Positions 33,069 through 41,753 of a DNA stretch of 64,000 bases are shown here, piece by piece. Origin of the DNA: Oscillibacter sp. PC13. Lineage in GTDB: Bacteria > Bacillota > Clostridia > Oscillospirales > Oscillospiraceae. The stretch's first letter is position 1, and each line of letters opens with the position of its first letter. The stretch is taken from contig NZ_FOXE01000011.1 of NCBI RefSeq assembly GCF_900115635.1, positions 40,941-104,940 of the forward strand. Direction: 5' to 3'. The translations under genes were made by a program, and so were the position numbers. Below the pieces are notes generated by a model. The model searched no databases. It was not told the DNA's origin and saw only the letters and a list, made by a program, of their open reading frames with translations.

Positions 33069-34589
33069 ATGCGCTACCTGATGGGCATTGACATTGGCGG
33101 TTCGGTGGCTAAGGCGGCGATCTATGATGAGCGGGGGAGTGAGATCGCGGCCTGCGGGCAGAAACTGACCACTCTTTGTCCCAAACCGGGTTACTGCGAA
33201 CGAAATCCGGAACAAATTCGGGAGAGCATTTATCAGGTGGTTTCCATGGTGCTGGAGAAGGCAAACCTGAATGGCGGACAAATCGCGGCCATCGGGGTTA
33301 CCGGCCAGGCCAACGGCCTGTATATGTTTGACCGTGGCGGAAACCCCACGTATCCTGCTATTCTCAGCAGTGACATGCGGGCCAGAGAGTTCATCCGCCG
33401 CTGGAATTATGACGGTACGCTTGAGCGGATTCTGCCAAAGACAAGGCAGGTTCTCTGGGCTGGACAGACCGCTGCTCTGGTAGCTTGGTTTGCCCGGAAC
33501 GATCCCGAGGCCTTGGAACGGGCAGAGGTTTTTGTCACCGCAAAGGACTATGCCCGGTACCTTCTCACTGGGGAGTTCTGCATGGAGACTACAGAGGCCT
33601 CATCTATCAGCCTGATGGATCTCAACACTCGGAAGCTGAGTGAGGAGATTGCAGAGGAGCTTGGAATCAGGAAGTATCTCTCAAAATTTCCAAAGAAGAT
33701 TCTGGAGAGCACAGAAATCGGCGGCACCGTGACGGAGTCAGTAGCCCGGCGCACCGGGTTGAAGGCCGGCACGCCGGTAGTGGGCGGACTGATTGACACG
33801 GTGGCCAGCATTATTTCTCAGGGGATCACACAGGAAGAGCAGTTGGGTATCATTGTGGGGACTTGGGGTGTCAATGCCTTTATCACCCGCCGTCCGCTGC
33901 ATTCTAGAGATCTTTTCAGCGCATTCTATTATTGCCTGCCGGGATACCACTTGATCCTGGAGGGAAGCTCCACCTCGGCATCTAACCAGGAGTGGTTCAT
34001 TCATACGTTTCTCAAACAAAACGGAATGGATTTCTGCGGCTATGACGAGATCAACCGCATGATTGCGGAGAGCCCGGAAAAAAGCACGTTGCTGTTTTTC
34101 CCATTTCTCTACGGCACAAATGTCAGCATCGATGCAAAAAGCTGCTTTTTCGGTTTACAGGGAAGCCATGGAATTCCGGAACTGCTGAGGGCGATCTATG
34201 AGGGCGTTGTCTTCTGCCACATGTACCATATTGACCGGCTGCTGAAATTTCGGGATGCTCCAAGGACAGTCCGGATTGCCGGCGGCGGAGCGCGTTCGGA
34301 AGTCTGGATGCAGATGTTTGCGGATGCCTTGGGAACAGTTGTGGAAGTCAGCGAGGCTGAGGAGCTGGGGGCTATGGGGGCGGCCATGGCCGCCGGCGTC
34401 TGCAGTGGAACCTTTGACGATATGTATCATGCGGCGCGGCAGTTTACACGGATCAGGCGGGTATTCCGCCCAAATGCGGAACACCACGCCTACTACAAAG
34501 AGAAGTATGCCATGTATTGCCGGTTGATTGACGTCATGGATCCCTTGTGGAAGGACTTGGCGCATCTGGGTGAAGAGGCTTGGGGGTGA
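33069..34589 (+). CDS. FGGY-family kinase, LyxK-like (L-xylulose kinase candidate)
   Basis: 506 residues from the ATG at 33069, after AGGGGGGACAATTC. FGGY motifs: MGIDIGGSVAKAAIYDERG, VTGQANGLY, VVGGLIDTVASI, RIAGGGARSEVWMQ and ELGAMGAAMAAG. From memory, the stretches PKPGYCERN, AILSSDMRAREFIRRW and KTRQVLWAGQ closely match E. coli L-xylulose kinase LyxK (PQPGWAERD, AILSSDRRAMEIVRRW, TRQTLWTG). It would phosphorylate L-xylulose (or a close ketose) at C5, the entry step before the two epimerases. Other ketose substrates remain possible. Confidence 0.8.
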   Translation: MRYLMGIDIGGSVAKAAIYDERGSEIAACGQKLTTLCPKPGYCERNPEQIRESIYQVVSMVLEKANLNGGQIAAIGVTGQANGLYMFDRGGNPTYPAILSSDMRAREFIRRWNYDGTLERILPKTRQVLWAGQTAALVAWFARNDPEALERAEVFVTAKDYARYLLTGEFCMETTEASSISLMDLNTRKLSEEIAEELGIRKYLSKFPKKILESTEIGGTVTESVARRTGLKAGTPVVGGLIDTVASIISQGITQEEQLGIIVGTWGVNAFITRRPLHSRDLFSAFYYCLPGYHLILEGSSTSASNQEWFIHTFLKQNGMDFCGYDEINRMIAESPEKSTLLFFPFLYGTNVSIDAKSCFFGLQGSHGIPELLRAIYEGVVFCHMYHIDRLLKFRDAPRTVRIAGGGARSEVWMQMFADALGTVVEVSEAEELGAMGAAMAAGVCSGTFDDMYHAARQFTRIRRVFRPNAEHHAYYKEKYAMYCRLIDVMDPLWKDLAHLGEEAWG

Positions 34590-35362
34590 GCGCCGTGCTG
34601 CAGTTTACACTGACGGCCAATGCTGGTTTTTTGCTGCAATTGGGCGGTTATCGTTTTTTGGTGGATGCACTGCACCGGGAAAGCGGATATCCCTTCAGCC
34701 CGGTGCCGCAGGAGCTGTTAGACGAGATGAGCCGGCCGGACAGCCCGTTTCACGATGCAGATTTTGTCCTTTTCAGTCATGATCATCCGGACCACTATAC
34801 TCCGGATGTGGTGGTGGAGTACCTGCGGCATAACCGGGTACGTCGATTACTGCTGCCCGCAGAGCAATATGGAGATCGCACTGCGGGGCTGATGGCTTTT
34901 CTTGCGACAGACCATCGAAGCTACTGGAAGCTGGGTCTTCCCAGGGGAAAAAGGCACCTTTATCGCCTGGAAGAAGATGTGTTTCTTCTGGCGGCAGGCA
35001 TTCGACACGTGTCAGAACCATTCCGGAAGCTAAACTGCGACGCGCTGCTGCTTTCGGTGCACGGGGAGAATGTGCTGGTACTTTCAGACTGTGATTACAT
35101 GTGTTTAGAGGACTTTGCCTTTTTGCAAGGTGTACCGGTTCGGGCAGCTGTAGTGAACCCGCTGCTTTTTCATGCTGAGGAGGGGAGGCAGCTGCTGCAC
35201 GCCATTGATCCGGAGCATGTGCTGATTTACCACATTCCCTTTGAGGGGGAGGATACGCTCTCCATGCGAAGCTTGGTTCGCCAAGATTTGCGGAAACGCG
35301 CAGGAGAATATCCGGATGTGCAGGCCCTTATGCAGTGCCGCCAGACGATTACTCTGCTATAA
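34586..35362 (+). CDS. MBL-fold metallo-hydrolase
   Basis: 258 residues from a GTG at 34586 that overlaps the kinase stop by 4 nt (GTGA); a TTG at 34580 is an alternative. The metal-binding motif HxHxDH is present (FSHDHPDHYTP, near residue 66), followed by SDCDYM and IYHIPFEGED supplying later ligands. The N-terminus FTLTANAGFLLQLGGYRFLVD is typical of UlaG-like or YcbL-like MBL proteins. E. coli UlaG (354 residues, recalled) is a lactonase in the ascorbate operon next to UlaE and UlaF homologues; this one is shorter. It could hydrolyse a sugar lactone or ester in the pathway. The function is inferred only from context. Confidence 0.7.
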   Translation: MSAVLQFTLTANAGFLLQLGGYRFLVDALHRESGYPFSPVPQELLDEMSRPDSPFHDADFVLFSHDHPDHYTPDVVVEYLRHNRVRRLLLPAEQYGDRTAGLMAFLATDHRSYWKLGLPRGKRHLYRLEEDVFLLAAGIRHVSEPFRKLNCDALLLSVHGENVLVLSDCDYMCLEDFAFLQGVPVRAAVVNPLLFHAEEGRQLLHAIDPEHVLIYHIPFEGEDTLSMRSLVRQDLRKRAGEYPDVQALMQCRQTITLL

Positions 35363-35396
35363 GAGGTTGAGAACCGTACCAAATACGAACTGACAG

Positions 35397-35439
35397 AAAA
35401 AAGCGGACTTCTGACCATGCGGTCGGAAGTCCGTTTTTT
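35397..35439 (+). terminator. Rho-independent terminator of the pentulose operon
   Basis: Stem CGGACTTC/GAAGTCCG with inner GACC-ATGC-GGTC, flanked by AAAAAA on the left and TTTTTT on the right (35397-35439). It would work in both directions and separates the operon from the convergent degV gene. Confidence 0.93.
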
Positions 35440-35507
35440 AATATTTTCTATATTGGGATCTTGCTGCGCAGTGAAACGAACGTCCATTCCGTGCTTGACC
35501 TGTATGG

Positions 35508-36353
35508 CTAAAAGCCCAGAATCAAGCCCTTCTGCATCGCATAAAAACTGGTGAGGCCCCGACAGGAGAGGATCTCCACACTTTTTACCGGCAAGTCCTC
35601 CAGAATCTGCTGCTTCAGTTTCAGCGCTCCGGACAGATTTTCACAGTGGGAGATGACCACTTCCGAACCAGTGCAATCCTTGCTGGAACGCATCAGCGCG
35701 GTGAGCGCCTTGTAGGTTTTTGCTTCGCCACGGGCCTTGTCGGCTACATGAATGGTGCCTTGGGGTGTGGCGTCGGCAATAATGTGGATCCCCAGTGTTT
35801 TCAAAAGATTGCCCACCAGCGGCCGCATACGGCCGTTTTTAATGAGGTTGTCATAGCACTCCAAGGTAAAACAGGTCCGCAGAGCGGCCTGATATATGCG
35901 CAGCTGATTGCAGATTCCTTCAAAATCCCCATTTTCATCTGCCTCCATCAGCATCTTGGCGCGACGAATCAGCAGCACGATGGCACCGGCGGTGGACTTG
36001 GAGTCGATGACACAGATCTTTTTCTCCGGATGCTCCTCCAGCACCATGTCCCTGGCCATAACAGCGGCATTGTACGTGCCGGACAGACTAGAGGAGATGG
36101 TAAAGCATATGGTGCAGTCTGCTGCCTCAAAGGCCTTGGCGAAGGCGGCGGGAGACGGGCAGGCAGTGGAAGAGGCGGATTTCTCCGAGGCCATAGCATC
36201 CAACAGATCCGGGACTACCAGAGTATCGTTATCGATAAACTCCCGGTCACCGACCTGAATCCGCAGGGGCACCGTCTCAAAGCGCACACGGTCGCTTGTA
36301 AAAGCGGACATCTGCAGGTCACAGCTGCTGTCACTTACAACATTCCAAATCAT
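35508..36353 (-). CDS. DegV family fatty-acid-binding protein
   Basis: 281 residues, normal DegV length. The N-terminus WNVVSDSSCDLQM and the segments STACPSPAAFAKAFE, SSLSGTYNAAVMARD and VIDSKSTAGAIVLLIRRA are DegV/EDD-fold hallmarks. DegV proteins bind a fatty acid and act as FakB subunits that present it to the kinase FakA for phosphorylation. No fakA is nearby, so it would work with one elsewhere. The gene stands alone, convergent with the pentulose operon. Confidence 0.9.
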   Translation of the reverse strand: MIWNVVSDSSCDLQMSAFTSDRVRFETVPLRIQVGDREFIDNDTLVVPDLLDAMASEKSASSTACPSPAAFAKAFEAADCTICFTISSSLSGTYNAAVMARDMVLEEHPEKKICVIDSKSTAGAIVLLIRRAKMLMEADENGDFEGICNQLRIYQAALRTCFTLECYDNLIKNGRMRPLVGNLLKTLGIHIIADATPQGTIHVADKARGEAKTYKALTALMRSSKDCTGSEVVISHCENLSGALKLKQQILEDLPVKSVEILSCRGLTSFYAMQKGLILGF

Positions 36354-36516
36354 ATGAAACTCCTCGTAATCTGGTTTTTGAAACCATATTTTATTTTATG
36401 ATAATACGGAAAAGCTGATTTGTCAATGATGAAAATGGGATGGGGACAGGATTTTAACTCCCTCTTAACTTTTATGCTGCGATACGCTGATTTCTGAACC
36501 CGTTCGTCGAAATGAC

Positions 36517-36552
36517 GGAAAGAGGTGTTGTCCTTTTGGACAGCACCTTTCC
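36517..36552 (-). terminator. Hairpin downstream of the TIGR04076 gene
   Basis: GGAAAGAGGTGTTGTCC (36517-36533) pairs with GGACAGCACCTTTCC (36538-36552) around TTTT with small bulges. It lies 30 nt after the TIGR04076 stop on the minus strand. The T-run is weak, so it is a probable rather than certain terminator. The remaining DNA to degV holds nothing I recognise. Confidence 0.45.
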
Positions 36553-36581
36553 CGCAGTTCGATGAGCTGGAGCTTGCAGGA

Positions 36582-36992
36582 TTACCCTGTATAAGCATCT
36601 TTGGCATTGTTCATGAAATTCTGCTTTTTGAGCCACTGCTTTTCCTCTTCGGTTTCCGGAATATCGATTCTTTCAATTTTAAAGATTACAGGCCTGGTGC
36701 CATCGTTACAACAAGCAATCATCAACCGTTCATCATTCGTCCACTTGTGCATAATGGAGCCGCCTTGAAGTGCTGTGTACACATACCGGCTAATCGCATC
36801 CCACGCTTCACCGCAAAATTTCCCGTTCATCAGATGGTAAAAGTCATCCTGTTCACCCGTCCGTTTCAAAACAAATGTGTCTCCTTCTTTAAAGCATGGA
36901 CACGGACCTGATTTGGGGTCAGCAAGATATTTTTCCTGATAATCAGCAAATACTTTTGTTTCCAATACCGTTATTTTGCATTCGTGCTGCAT
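36582..36992 (-). CDS. TIGR04076 family protein
   Basis: 136 residues from the ATG at 36992, which has GAGGAGG eight bases upstream; a longer frame to 37043 would put that site inside the gene. Pattern of the TIGR04076 family: CKITVLETKVFADYQEKY, SGPCPCFKEGDTF, FCGEAWDAISRYVYTALQGG and IACCNDGTRPVIFKIERI, with conserved Cys pairs. The family is small, cytosolic and uncharacterised, common in anaerobes; the conserved cysteines suggest a metal or redox role but this is not known. Stands alone, divergent from the marR gene. Confidence 0.8.
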   Translation of the reverse strand: MQHECKITVLETKVFADYQEKYLADPKSGPCPCFKEGDTFVLKRTGEQDDFYHLMNGKFCGEAWDAISRYVYTALQGGSIMHKWTNDERLMIACCNDGTRPVIFKIERIDIPETEEEKQWLKKQNFMNNAKDAYTG

Positions 36993-37128
36993 ATAGTGCG
37001 CCTCCTCAAATTCCGATTTATTGAGAGCATCATACCAGGCCATGGAACGATGTGCAACAAAACGCGTGGATAAAATTGCCGAAGTTTTGCCATCAGCCCA
37101 AAGGGGAAAAGGGAGGATTTGAGCGTGC

Positions 37129-37157
37129 TTGACAGTTTGCGGCAGATGTGCTATGCT
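37129..37157 (+). promoter_or_regulatory. Promoter of the marR-MATE operon
   Basis: TTGACA (37129-37134), 17-nt spacer, TATGCT (37152-37157). It is followed at once by overlapping inverted repeats at 37162-37192, so a repressor bound there would block transcription. Confidence 0.8.
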
Positions 37158-37161
37158 GAAA

Positions 37162-37192
37162 CAGTTCCTAATTAGAACTGTTCTAAAAAGAA
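37162..37192. promoter_or_regulatory. Operator-like inverted repeats for the MarR regulator
   Basis: CAGTTC-N7-GAACTG (37162-37180) overlaps AGAACTGTTCT (37174-37184) and GTTCTAAAAAGAAC (37180-37193). Nested GTTC/GAAC half-sites across the transcription start are typical of MarR-family autoregulation. Confidence 0.65.
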
Positions 37193-37212
37193 CTAAAACG
37201 GAGGCGGAAGAG

Positions 37213-37665
37213 ATGGATCCGATTCATGCGCAGTGGATTCAGTTTTATCACCAGTTCGGGAAATTTTATACAAAGCAGTTTGCGCCTATTCTGGCTGAAA
37301 CCGGACTCTCCATGCGGGAGATCCATGTACTTCTGTTTCTGGCCAACAATCCAGAGTTTGATACGGCACGGGATGTGTCGCTCTATCGTAGAATCTCGAA
37401 ATCCCAAGTATCCGAGGCCGTGGAGCTACTGGTTGGACGGGGGCTTTTGTGCCGGACATCTGATGCAGCCGACCGGCGGGTAACGCACCTGGCTATTACG
37501 GCGGAGGGCCTTCCGCTGGTAAACAGGGCACAGGAGGTTCAAAGTGATTGTGTTCAGCAGATGCTGGATGGACTGACTCTGGAAGAAAACGAGCAATTGC
37601 GTGCTGTCTTGAAAAAACTATTTGCCAACGGAAAACGGCTGGCGGAGGGAGAGAGTTCGAAATGA
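37213..37665 (+). CDS. MarR-family transcriptional regulator
   Basis: 150 residues from the ATG at 37213, after GGAGGCGGAAGAG; the longer frame starts within the promoter. Winged helix-turn-helix typical of MarR: LSMREIHVLLFLANNPEFD, SKSQVSEAVELLVGRGLL, and the wing DAADRRVTHLAITAEG. The stop overlaps the ATG of the MATE gene by 4 nt. It likely represses itself and the exporter through the GTTC/GAAC repeats just upstream and is released by a small toxic compound. The inducer is unknown. Confidence 0.92.
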   Translation: MDPIHAQWIQFYHQFGKFYTKQFAPILAETGLSMREIHVLLFLANNPEFDTARDVSLYRRISKSQVSEAVELLVGRGLLCRTSDAADRRVTHLAITAEGLPLVNRAQEVQSDCVQQMLDGLTLEENEQLRAVLKKLFANGKRLAEGESSK

Positions 37666-39050
37666 ACCATCAGAGTGTTGATCTTGGAAAAGGGCCGGTT
37701 GGAAAGCTGTTGTTTTCTCTGGCACTGCCTACCATTACCTCACAAATTGTCAACATGCTGTACAACCTGGTGGATCGGGTATACATCGGGCATATGACGC
37801 CGGCGGACACCGTGGGACGCCTGGCGCTGACCGGGGTGGGCGTCTGCCTGCCGGTTATTTTGGTGATTTCCGCATTTGCGGCGCTGCTGGCAATGGGGGG
37901 TGCACCGCGGGCCTCCATTGCGGAGGGAAGAAACAACCCTACGGAATCCGAGCGCATTATGGGCAACTGTCTGACCATGCTGGTGGTGGCTTCTCTGGTT
38001 TTAACTGCAGTACTTCGCCTGTTTGCAGAGCCGCTGCTGCTGACCTTCGGCGCCAGTGACAATACCATCGGATATGCGCTGGATTATATGAATATCTACG
38101 CGCTGGGCACTGTGTTTGTACAGGTGACATTGGGAATGAACGCCTATATCACTGCTCAGGGCTTCACCACCGTCAGTATGCGGACAGTCCTCATCGGAGC
38201 AATTCTCAACACCATTTTGGATCCCATTTTCATCTTTGGCCTGAACATGGGGATCCGGGGAGCTGCACTGGCTACCATCCTCTCCCAAGCGGTCAGTGCC
38301 ATCTGGGTTTTGCGCTTTCTGACAGGGGAGAGAACAAGGTGGCGGATTCGGCGGGAGAACCTGCGCCCGCAGGCAAGTGTGGTGTTGCCCTGTCTGGCTC
38401 TGGGCCTGTCGCCCTTTATTATGCAGTCTACAGAGAGCCTGATTGCCATATGCTTCAATTCATCCCTGCTGAAATATGGCGGCGATTTGGCGGTGGGCGC
38501 GATGACGGTACTCACCAGCCTGATGCAGTTTGCCATGATGCCCCTTCATGGGCTGACACAGGGAGCCCAGCCCATCGTCAGCTATAATTACGGCGCACGA
38601 AATGCGGAACGGGTGCGGGCGGCCTTCAAGGCACTGCTGAAGGCCTGCTTTACGTATTCTATGGTCATGTGGGTTCTGGTTCAACTGTTTCCCCGTGCGT
38701 TTATCATGCTGTTTAACAGTGACCCGCAGCTACTGGACTATGCGGCTTGGGCACTGCGGGTTTATATGGGCGCTACCGGTATTTTCGGCATCCAAATCGC
38801 CTGCCAGCAAACTTTCATTGCCTTGGGCAATGCCAAGGCATCTTTGTTTCTGGCGGTACTGCGGAAGATTATCTTGCTGATCCCCCTCATTTATATATTG
38901 CCCCATTTCTTTGCAGACCAGGCGTTTGCCGTTTTCCTGGCAGAGCCGGTGGCGGACTTCCTCGCGGTGTGCACCACTGCAGGCATGTTTGCTGTACAGT
39001 TCAAAAAGAGCATGAGAGCGCTGGAGGCACCCGGCTCATCCCCGGCATAA
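37662..39050 (+). CDS. MATE family efflux transporter
   Basis: 462 residues from the ATG at 37662 (ATGA overlap with marR), behind GGCGGAGGGAGAGAG. It has 12 predicted membrane helices and the two MATE domains. Recognisable segments are LALPTITSQIVNMLYNLVDR, GMNAYITAQGFTTVSMRTV and LMQFAMMPLHGLTQGAQPIV. MATE proteins export drugs or metabolites in exchange for Na+ or H+. Coupling to a MarR regulator suggests inducible defence against a toxic compound. The DinF/NorM subgroup typical of Clostridia fits best. Confidence 0.93.
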   Translation: MNHQSVDLGKGPVGKLLFSLALPTITSQIVNMLYNLVDRVYIGHMTPADTVGRLALTGVGVCLPVILVISAFAALLAMGGAPRASIAEGRNNPTESERIMGNCLTMLVVASLVLTAVLRLFAEPLLLTFGASDNTIGYALDYMNIYALGTVFVQVTLGMNAYITAQGFTTVSMRTVLIGAILNTILDPIFIFGLNMGIRGAALATILSQAVSAIWVLRFLTGERTRWRIRRENLRPQASVVLPCLALGLSPFIMQSTESLIAICFNSSLLKYGGDLAVGAMTVLTSLMQFAMMPLHGLTQGAQPIVSYNYGARNAERVRAAFKALLKACFTYSMVMWVLVQLFPRAFIMLFNSDPQLLDYAAWALRVYMGATGIFGIQIACQQTFIALGNAKASLFLAVLRKIILLIPLIYILPHFFADQAFAVFLAEPVADFLAVCTTAGMFAVQFKKSMRALEAPGSSPA

Positions 39051-39132
39051 AACTTCATGTGCCGTGACGTGCACCGCGATAACAGGAAAGCCGATGGCAC
39101 ATGGCCATTTTGCCATGTAAAAGCATAGCAAA

Positions 39133-39173
39133 AGAATACCCCGGAACCGGTTTCCCGGCTCCGGGGTTATTCT
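39133..39173. terminator. Bidirectional terminator between MATE and nucleobase permease genes
   Basis: AGAATA/TATTCT outer pairs, CCCCGGA/TCCGGGG and CCGG/CCGG inner pairs (39133-39173) lie between the two convergent genes. A smaller hairpin, ACATGGC/GCCATGT, occurs near 39094-39118. Confidence 0.65.
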
Positions 39174-39183
39174 CTTACGGAGC

Positions 39184-40542
39184 TTATGCAGATTCTTTGG
39201 GCAGGATGACATTCAGCAGTACGGCCATTAAGGTGGCAATGACCACAGGAGACTTGCCAAAAATCATGGTAAAACTCTCCGGAAACTGGCTCAGAGCATC
39301 GGCGGCCTGGGAAATTCCGACCCCCAGTGCTGCGGACAGCCCGACAATGGTGGTATTCCGTGCCGTTAGATCCTGAGAGGCGATGAGCTTCATACCGGTC
39401 ATAGCAATGGTGGAAAAGACCGTGATGGTGGCACCTCCCAGCACACACTGGGGAATGGTAGTCAGCACTGCCGCAAATTTGGGGGAGACACCCGCCAACA
39501 GCAAAAAACCGCCTGCCAAGGCAAAAACCCTTCGGTTTACCACTTTGTTGGTGGTGACAATCCCGACGTTCTGGGAATACGTGGCTGTTGGCAGACCGCC
39601 AAACAGAGCGGCTATAATATTGGTGGCGCCGTAGGCGATGATGCCGCCCTGCAGCTCCTGGTCGGTGGGATTGCGCTCCAAACCGCCCACAGTGGTGGCG
39701 GTAAAGTCTCCGATGGCCTGAATGGAATTGATGGCAAACAGCAATCCAATGGCAATACAGGAGGGAACATCGAAGGTGACGCCGAAGTGCAGGAGACGAG
39801 GCAGGGAGAACCAGGCGGCACTGCTCACATCCGCAAAGCTCACCATACCGAATAACAAAGCCAGCACATACCCAAAACACATGCCCAGCAGAATGGAGGC
39901 CAGCTTGCAGAAGCCCTTGGTGTGGTGATTTAAAACCATGACTGCCGCCAGTGTCAAGACCGCCACCAGCCAATTTTGCCAGGAGCCGTAGACTAAGGCC
40001 TCGGTCAGCCCCTTTGTCTCCACCACCAACTGGTACGTATTGGCGGTGCCGCCGGCCATGTAGTTGATGGCGGTGGGATAGAGGGAGAGGCCGATGGTGA
40101 ATACCACGGTGCCCGTGATAACCGGCGGAAACAGCAACCGAATTTTTTTCACAAAAATGCCCACAAGGATTGCAACTGCACCGCCGACCAGCATGGCGCC
40201 GGCAATGGCACTGACACCACCGCCGGAGGCGGCAATGGGCTGCATACTGGGCACATAGGCAAAGCTGACGCCCAGAATGACCGGCAGCCCGGAACCAAAG
40301 CGGCCGCCGATGGGATAGAGCTGCAGCAGGGTGGACACCGCTGACATCACGAGAGATGCCTGAATCAAAAGGACCCGATCCGCCTGGGAAAGGCCGATGA
40401 CGCCCGCAATGATGATGGGCGGCGTGACACAGCCCACAATCATTGCCACCAGATGCTGAAGGGCCAAGGAGACGGAGGCGCCGAAGGGCGGCCTGCCGTT
40501 GAGACGGAACAGCGCTTCGCGGTTTGGTACCGATCGTTCCAT
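39184..40542 (-). CDS. NCS2 family nucleobase:cation symporter (uracil/xanthine permease type)
   Basis: 452 residues from the ATG at 40542, after AAAGGAACTCTGCCT. About 14 membrane segments are expected. NCS2 landmarks are ALQHLVAMIVGCVTPPIIIAG near the N-terminus, LPVILGVSFAYVPSM, FAINSIQAIGDFTATT and YSQNVGIVTTNKVVNRRV. These proteins import uracil, xanthine, guanine or uric acid with a proton. Which base is transported cannot be read here. It follows galM on the same strand but after 122 nt with its own promoter-like signals, so it is probably not part of the gal operon. Confidence 0.88.
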   Translation of the reverse strand: MERSVPNREALFRLNGRPPFGASVSLALQHLVAMIVGCVTPPIIIAGVIGLSQADRVLLIQASLVMSAVSTLLQLYPIGGRFGSGLPVILGVSFAYVPSMQPIAASGGGVSAIAGAMLVGGAVAILVGIFVKKIRLLFPPVITGTVVFTIGLSLYPTAINYMAGGTANTYQLVVETKGLTEALVYGSWQNWLVAVLTLAAVMVLNHHTKGFCKLASILLGMCFGYVLALLFGMVSFADVSSAAWFSLPRLLHFGVTFDVPSCIAIGLLFAINSIQAIGDFTATTVGGLERNPTDQELQGGIIAYGATNIIAALFGGLPTATYSQNVGIVTTNKVVNRRVFALAGGFLLLAGVSPKFAAVLTTIPQCVLGGATITVFSTIAMTGMKLIASQDLTARNTTIVGLSAALGVGISQAADALSQFPESFTMIFGKSPVVIATLMAVLLNVILPKESA

Positions 40543-40573
40543 AGGCAGAGTTCCTTTCCAATCAATGATTCTC

Positions 40574-40648
40574 ATTTGGGTGGTTGGACTGAATCTGCTT
40601 TCAGCATAACACGGTTTTCAGCAAAAGTAAAACAAAAAATTTGGGTGG
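40574..40648 (-). promoter_or_regulatory. Control region of the nucleobase permease with a 10-bp direct repeat
   Basis: ATTTGGGTGG occurs at 40574-40583 and again at 40639-40648, 65 bp apart. Between them on the minus strand lies TTTTAC-18 nt-TATGCT, a promoter-like pair. The aptamer of a purine riboswitch was looked for and not seen. Confidence 0.4.
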
Positions 40649-40664
40649 CTAAAATAAAATTTGT

Positions 40665-41750
40665 TTAAATTGCTGGGCAGGGCGAAACCAAACTGCCCCG
40701 CTTGCAGATTGATTCCGTTTTGACAAAGAAACGGTATTTGGTGAAGTGGCGATACTCCTCCCCGGCCCGGAGAATGGGGGAGGGAAAACCTGCATGGTGC
40801 ACAGCATCCGGGAAATGTTGTGTCTCTAGGCAAACGGCGTGGCGGGGACCGTATCGGACACCGCCCTTACCGTCTCTCGGCGTCAAAAATCCGGCGGTGT
40901 AAATTTGTATGCCCTCCAGCGTGGTGCAGACTTCCATCCCAATGCCGCTGGAGGGACACCACAGGGTGGCAGCGGGAGACGCTTCGGGCGCCCCTGTCGG
41001 CATGTCCAGCACCAAATTGTGGTCGAAGCCTCTGGTAGCCGTGAGAAGGGGAGTCTCCAACCGGTCTCCCAGCCGGACGCCGCAGCGCAGATCCAGAGGG
41101 GTTCCCGCTACATCCTGCAACTCCCCGGTCGGAATGTTATCTTCGCGGCAGGGGGTGTAGCGGCTGGCCCGTACGGTCAGCATGTGATCGTCCACCGGAC
41201 CGCCGGTATGACCTGCCAGGTTGAAATAGGCGTGGTTGGTCAGATTCACCACCGTATCCCGATCGGAGTGGGCCCGGTAATAGATGCCAAGGCACCCGTC
41301 ACGCAGGGTATAGGTAACCTCCACCTGCAGAAGCCCTGGGTATCCCTCCTCCAGATGGAGAGAGGAACGGATAAAGGTGACAAAGCTGTCTCCCCAAAGG
41401 AACTCCCAATGGCGGCGGTGGAAGCCCTCCGTACCGCCGTGGAGATGGTTGACGCCTTCATTGGCGGTGAGCTGCCATTCCTGCCCATTCAACGAGAAGG
41501 AGGCACCGGCAATGCGGTTTGCACAGCGGCCGATAATCCCGCCGAAGCAGGCGTCCTGCTCCCAATATTCGCCGGGAGAGTCGTAGCCCAGGCAGATATC
41601 GGTTAGGGTACCGCAGCGGTCTGGCACCACAATGGAGCGGATGGCCGCCCCGAGGGAGAGCAATTCCACTTGAGTCCCGGTATTGTCGGAGAGGGTCAGC
41701 AGCGTAACGGGTTTGCCGTTTACGCTGCCGAAGGGAGACGTTTTTACCAT
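40665..41750 (-). CDS. galM: Aldose 1-epimerase (mutarotase)
   Basis: 361 residues; ATG at 41750, after GAGGGCTAATCT inside the end of galE. GalM interconverts the alpha and beta anomers of galactose and other aldoses, feeding alpha-galactose to galactokinase. Landmarks are GRCANRIAGASFSLNG, the catalytic His in LTNHAYFNLAGH, and the catalytic Glu in VCLETQHFPDAVHH. It is the last gene of the galKTEM operon, 3 nt after galE. Confidence 0.94.
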   Translation of the reverse strand: MVKTSPFGSVNGKPVTLLTLSDNTGTQVELLSLGAAIRSIVVPDRCGTLTDICLGYDSPGEYWEQDACFGGIIGRCANRIAGASFSLNGQEWQLTANEGVNHLHGGTEGFHRRHWEFLWGDSFVTFIRSSLHLEEGYPGLLQVEVTYTLRDGCLGIYYRAHSDRDTVVNLTNHAYFNLAGHTGGPVDDHMLTVRASRYTPCREDNIPTGELQDVAGTPLDLRCGVRLGDRLETPLLTATRGFDHNLVLDMPTGAPEASPAATLWCPSSGIGMEVCTTLEGIQIYTAGFLTPRDGKGGVRYGPRHAVCLETQHFPDAVHHAGFPSPILRAGEEYRHFTKYRFFVKTESICKRGSLVSPCPAI

Positions 41751-41753
41751 AGA

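Noticed and set aside
36993..37043. Longer N-terminus for the TIGR04076 protein
   Set aside because: It would place the strong GAGGAGG site inside the gene; the ATG at 36992 is correctly spaced from it.
39167..40561. A second long minus-strand frame overlapping the nucleobase permease
   Set aside because: Its product is rich in Arg, His and Gly with no membrane pattern, while the other frame is a clear NCS2 permease with a ribosome binding site.
40543..40664. Purine riboswitch upstream of the nucleobase permease
   Set aside because: The conserved loops and stems of the purine aptamer could not be found; only a promoter and a direct repeat are visible.
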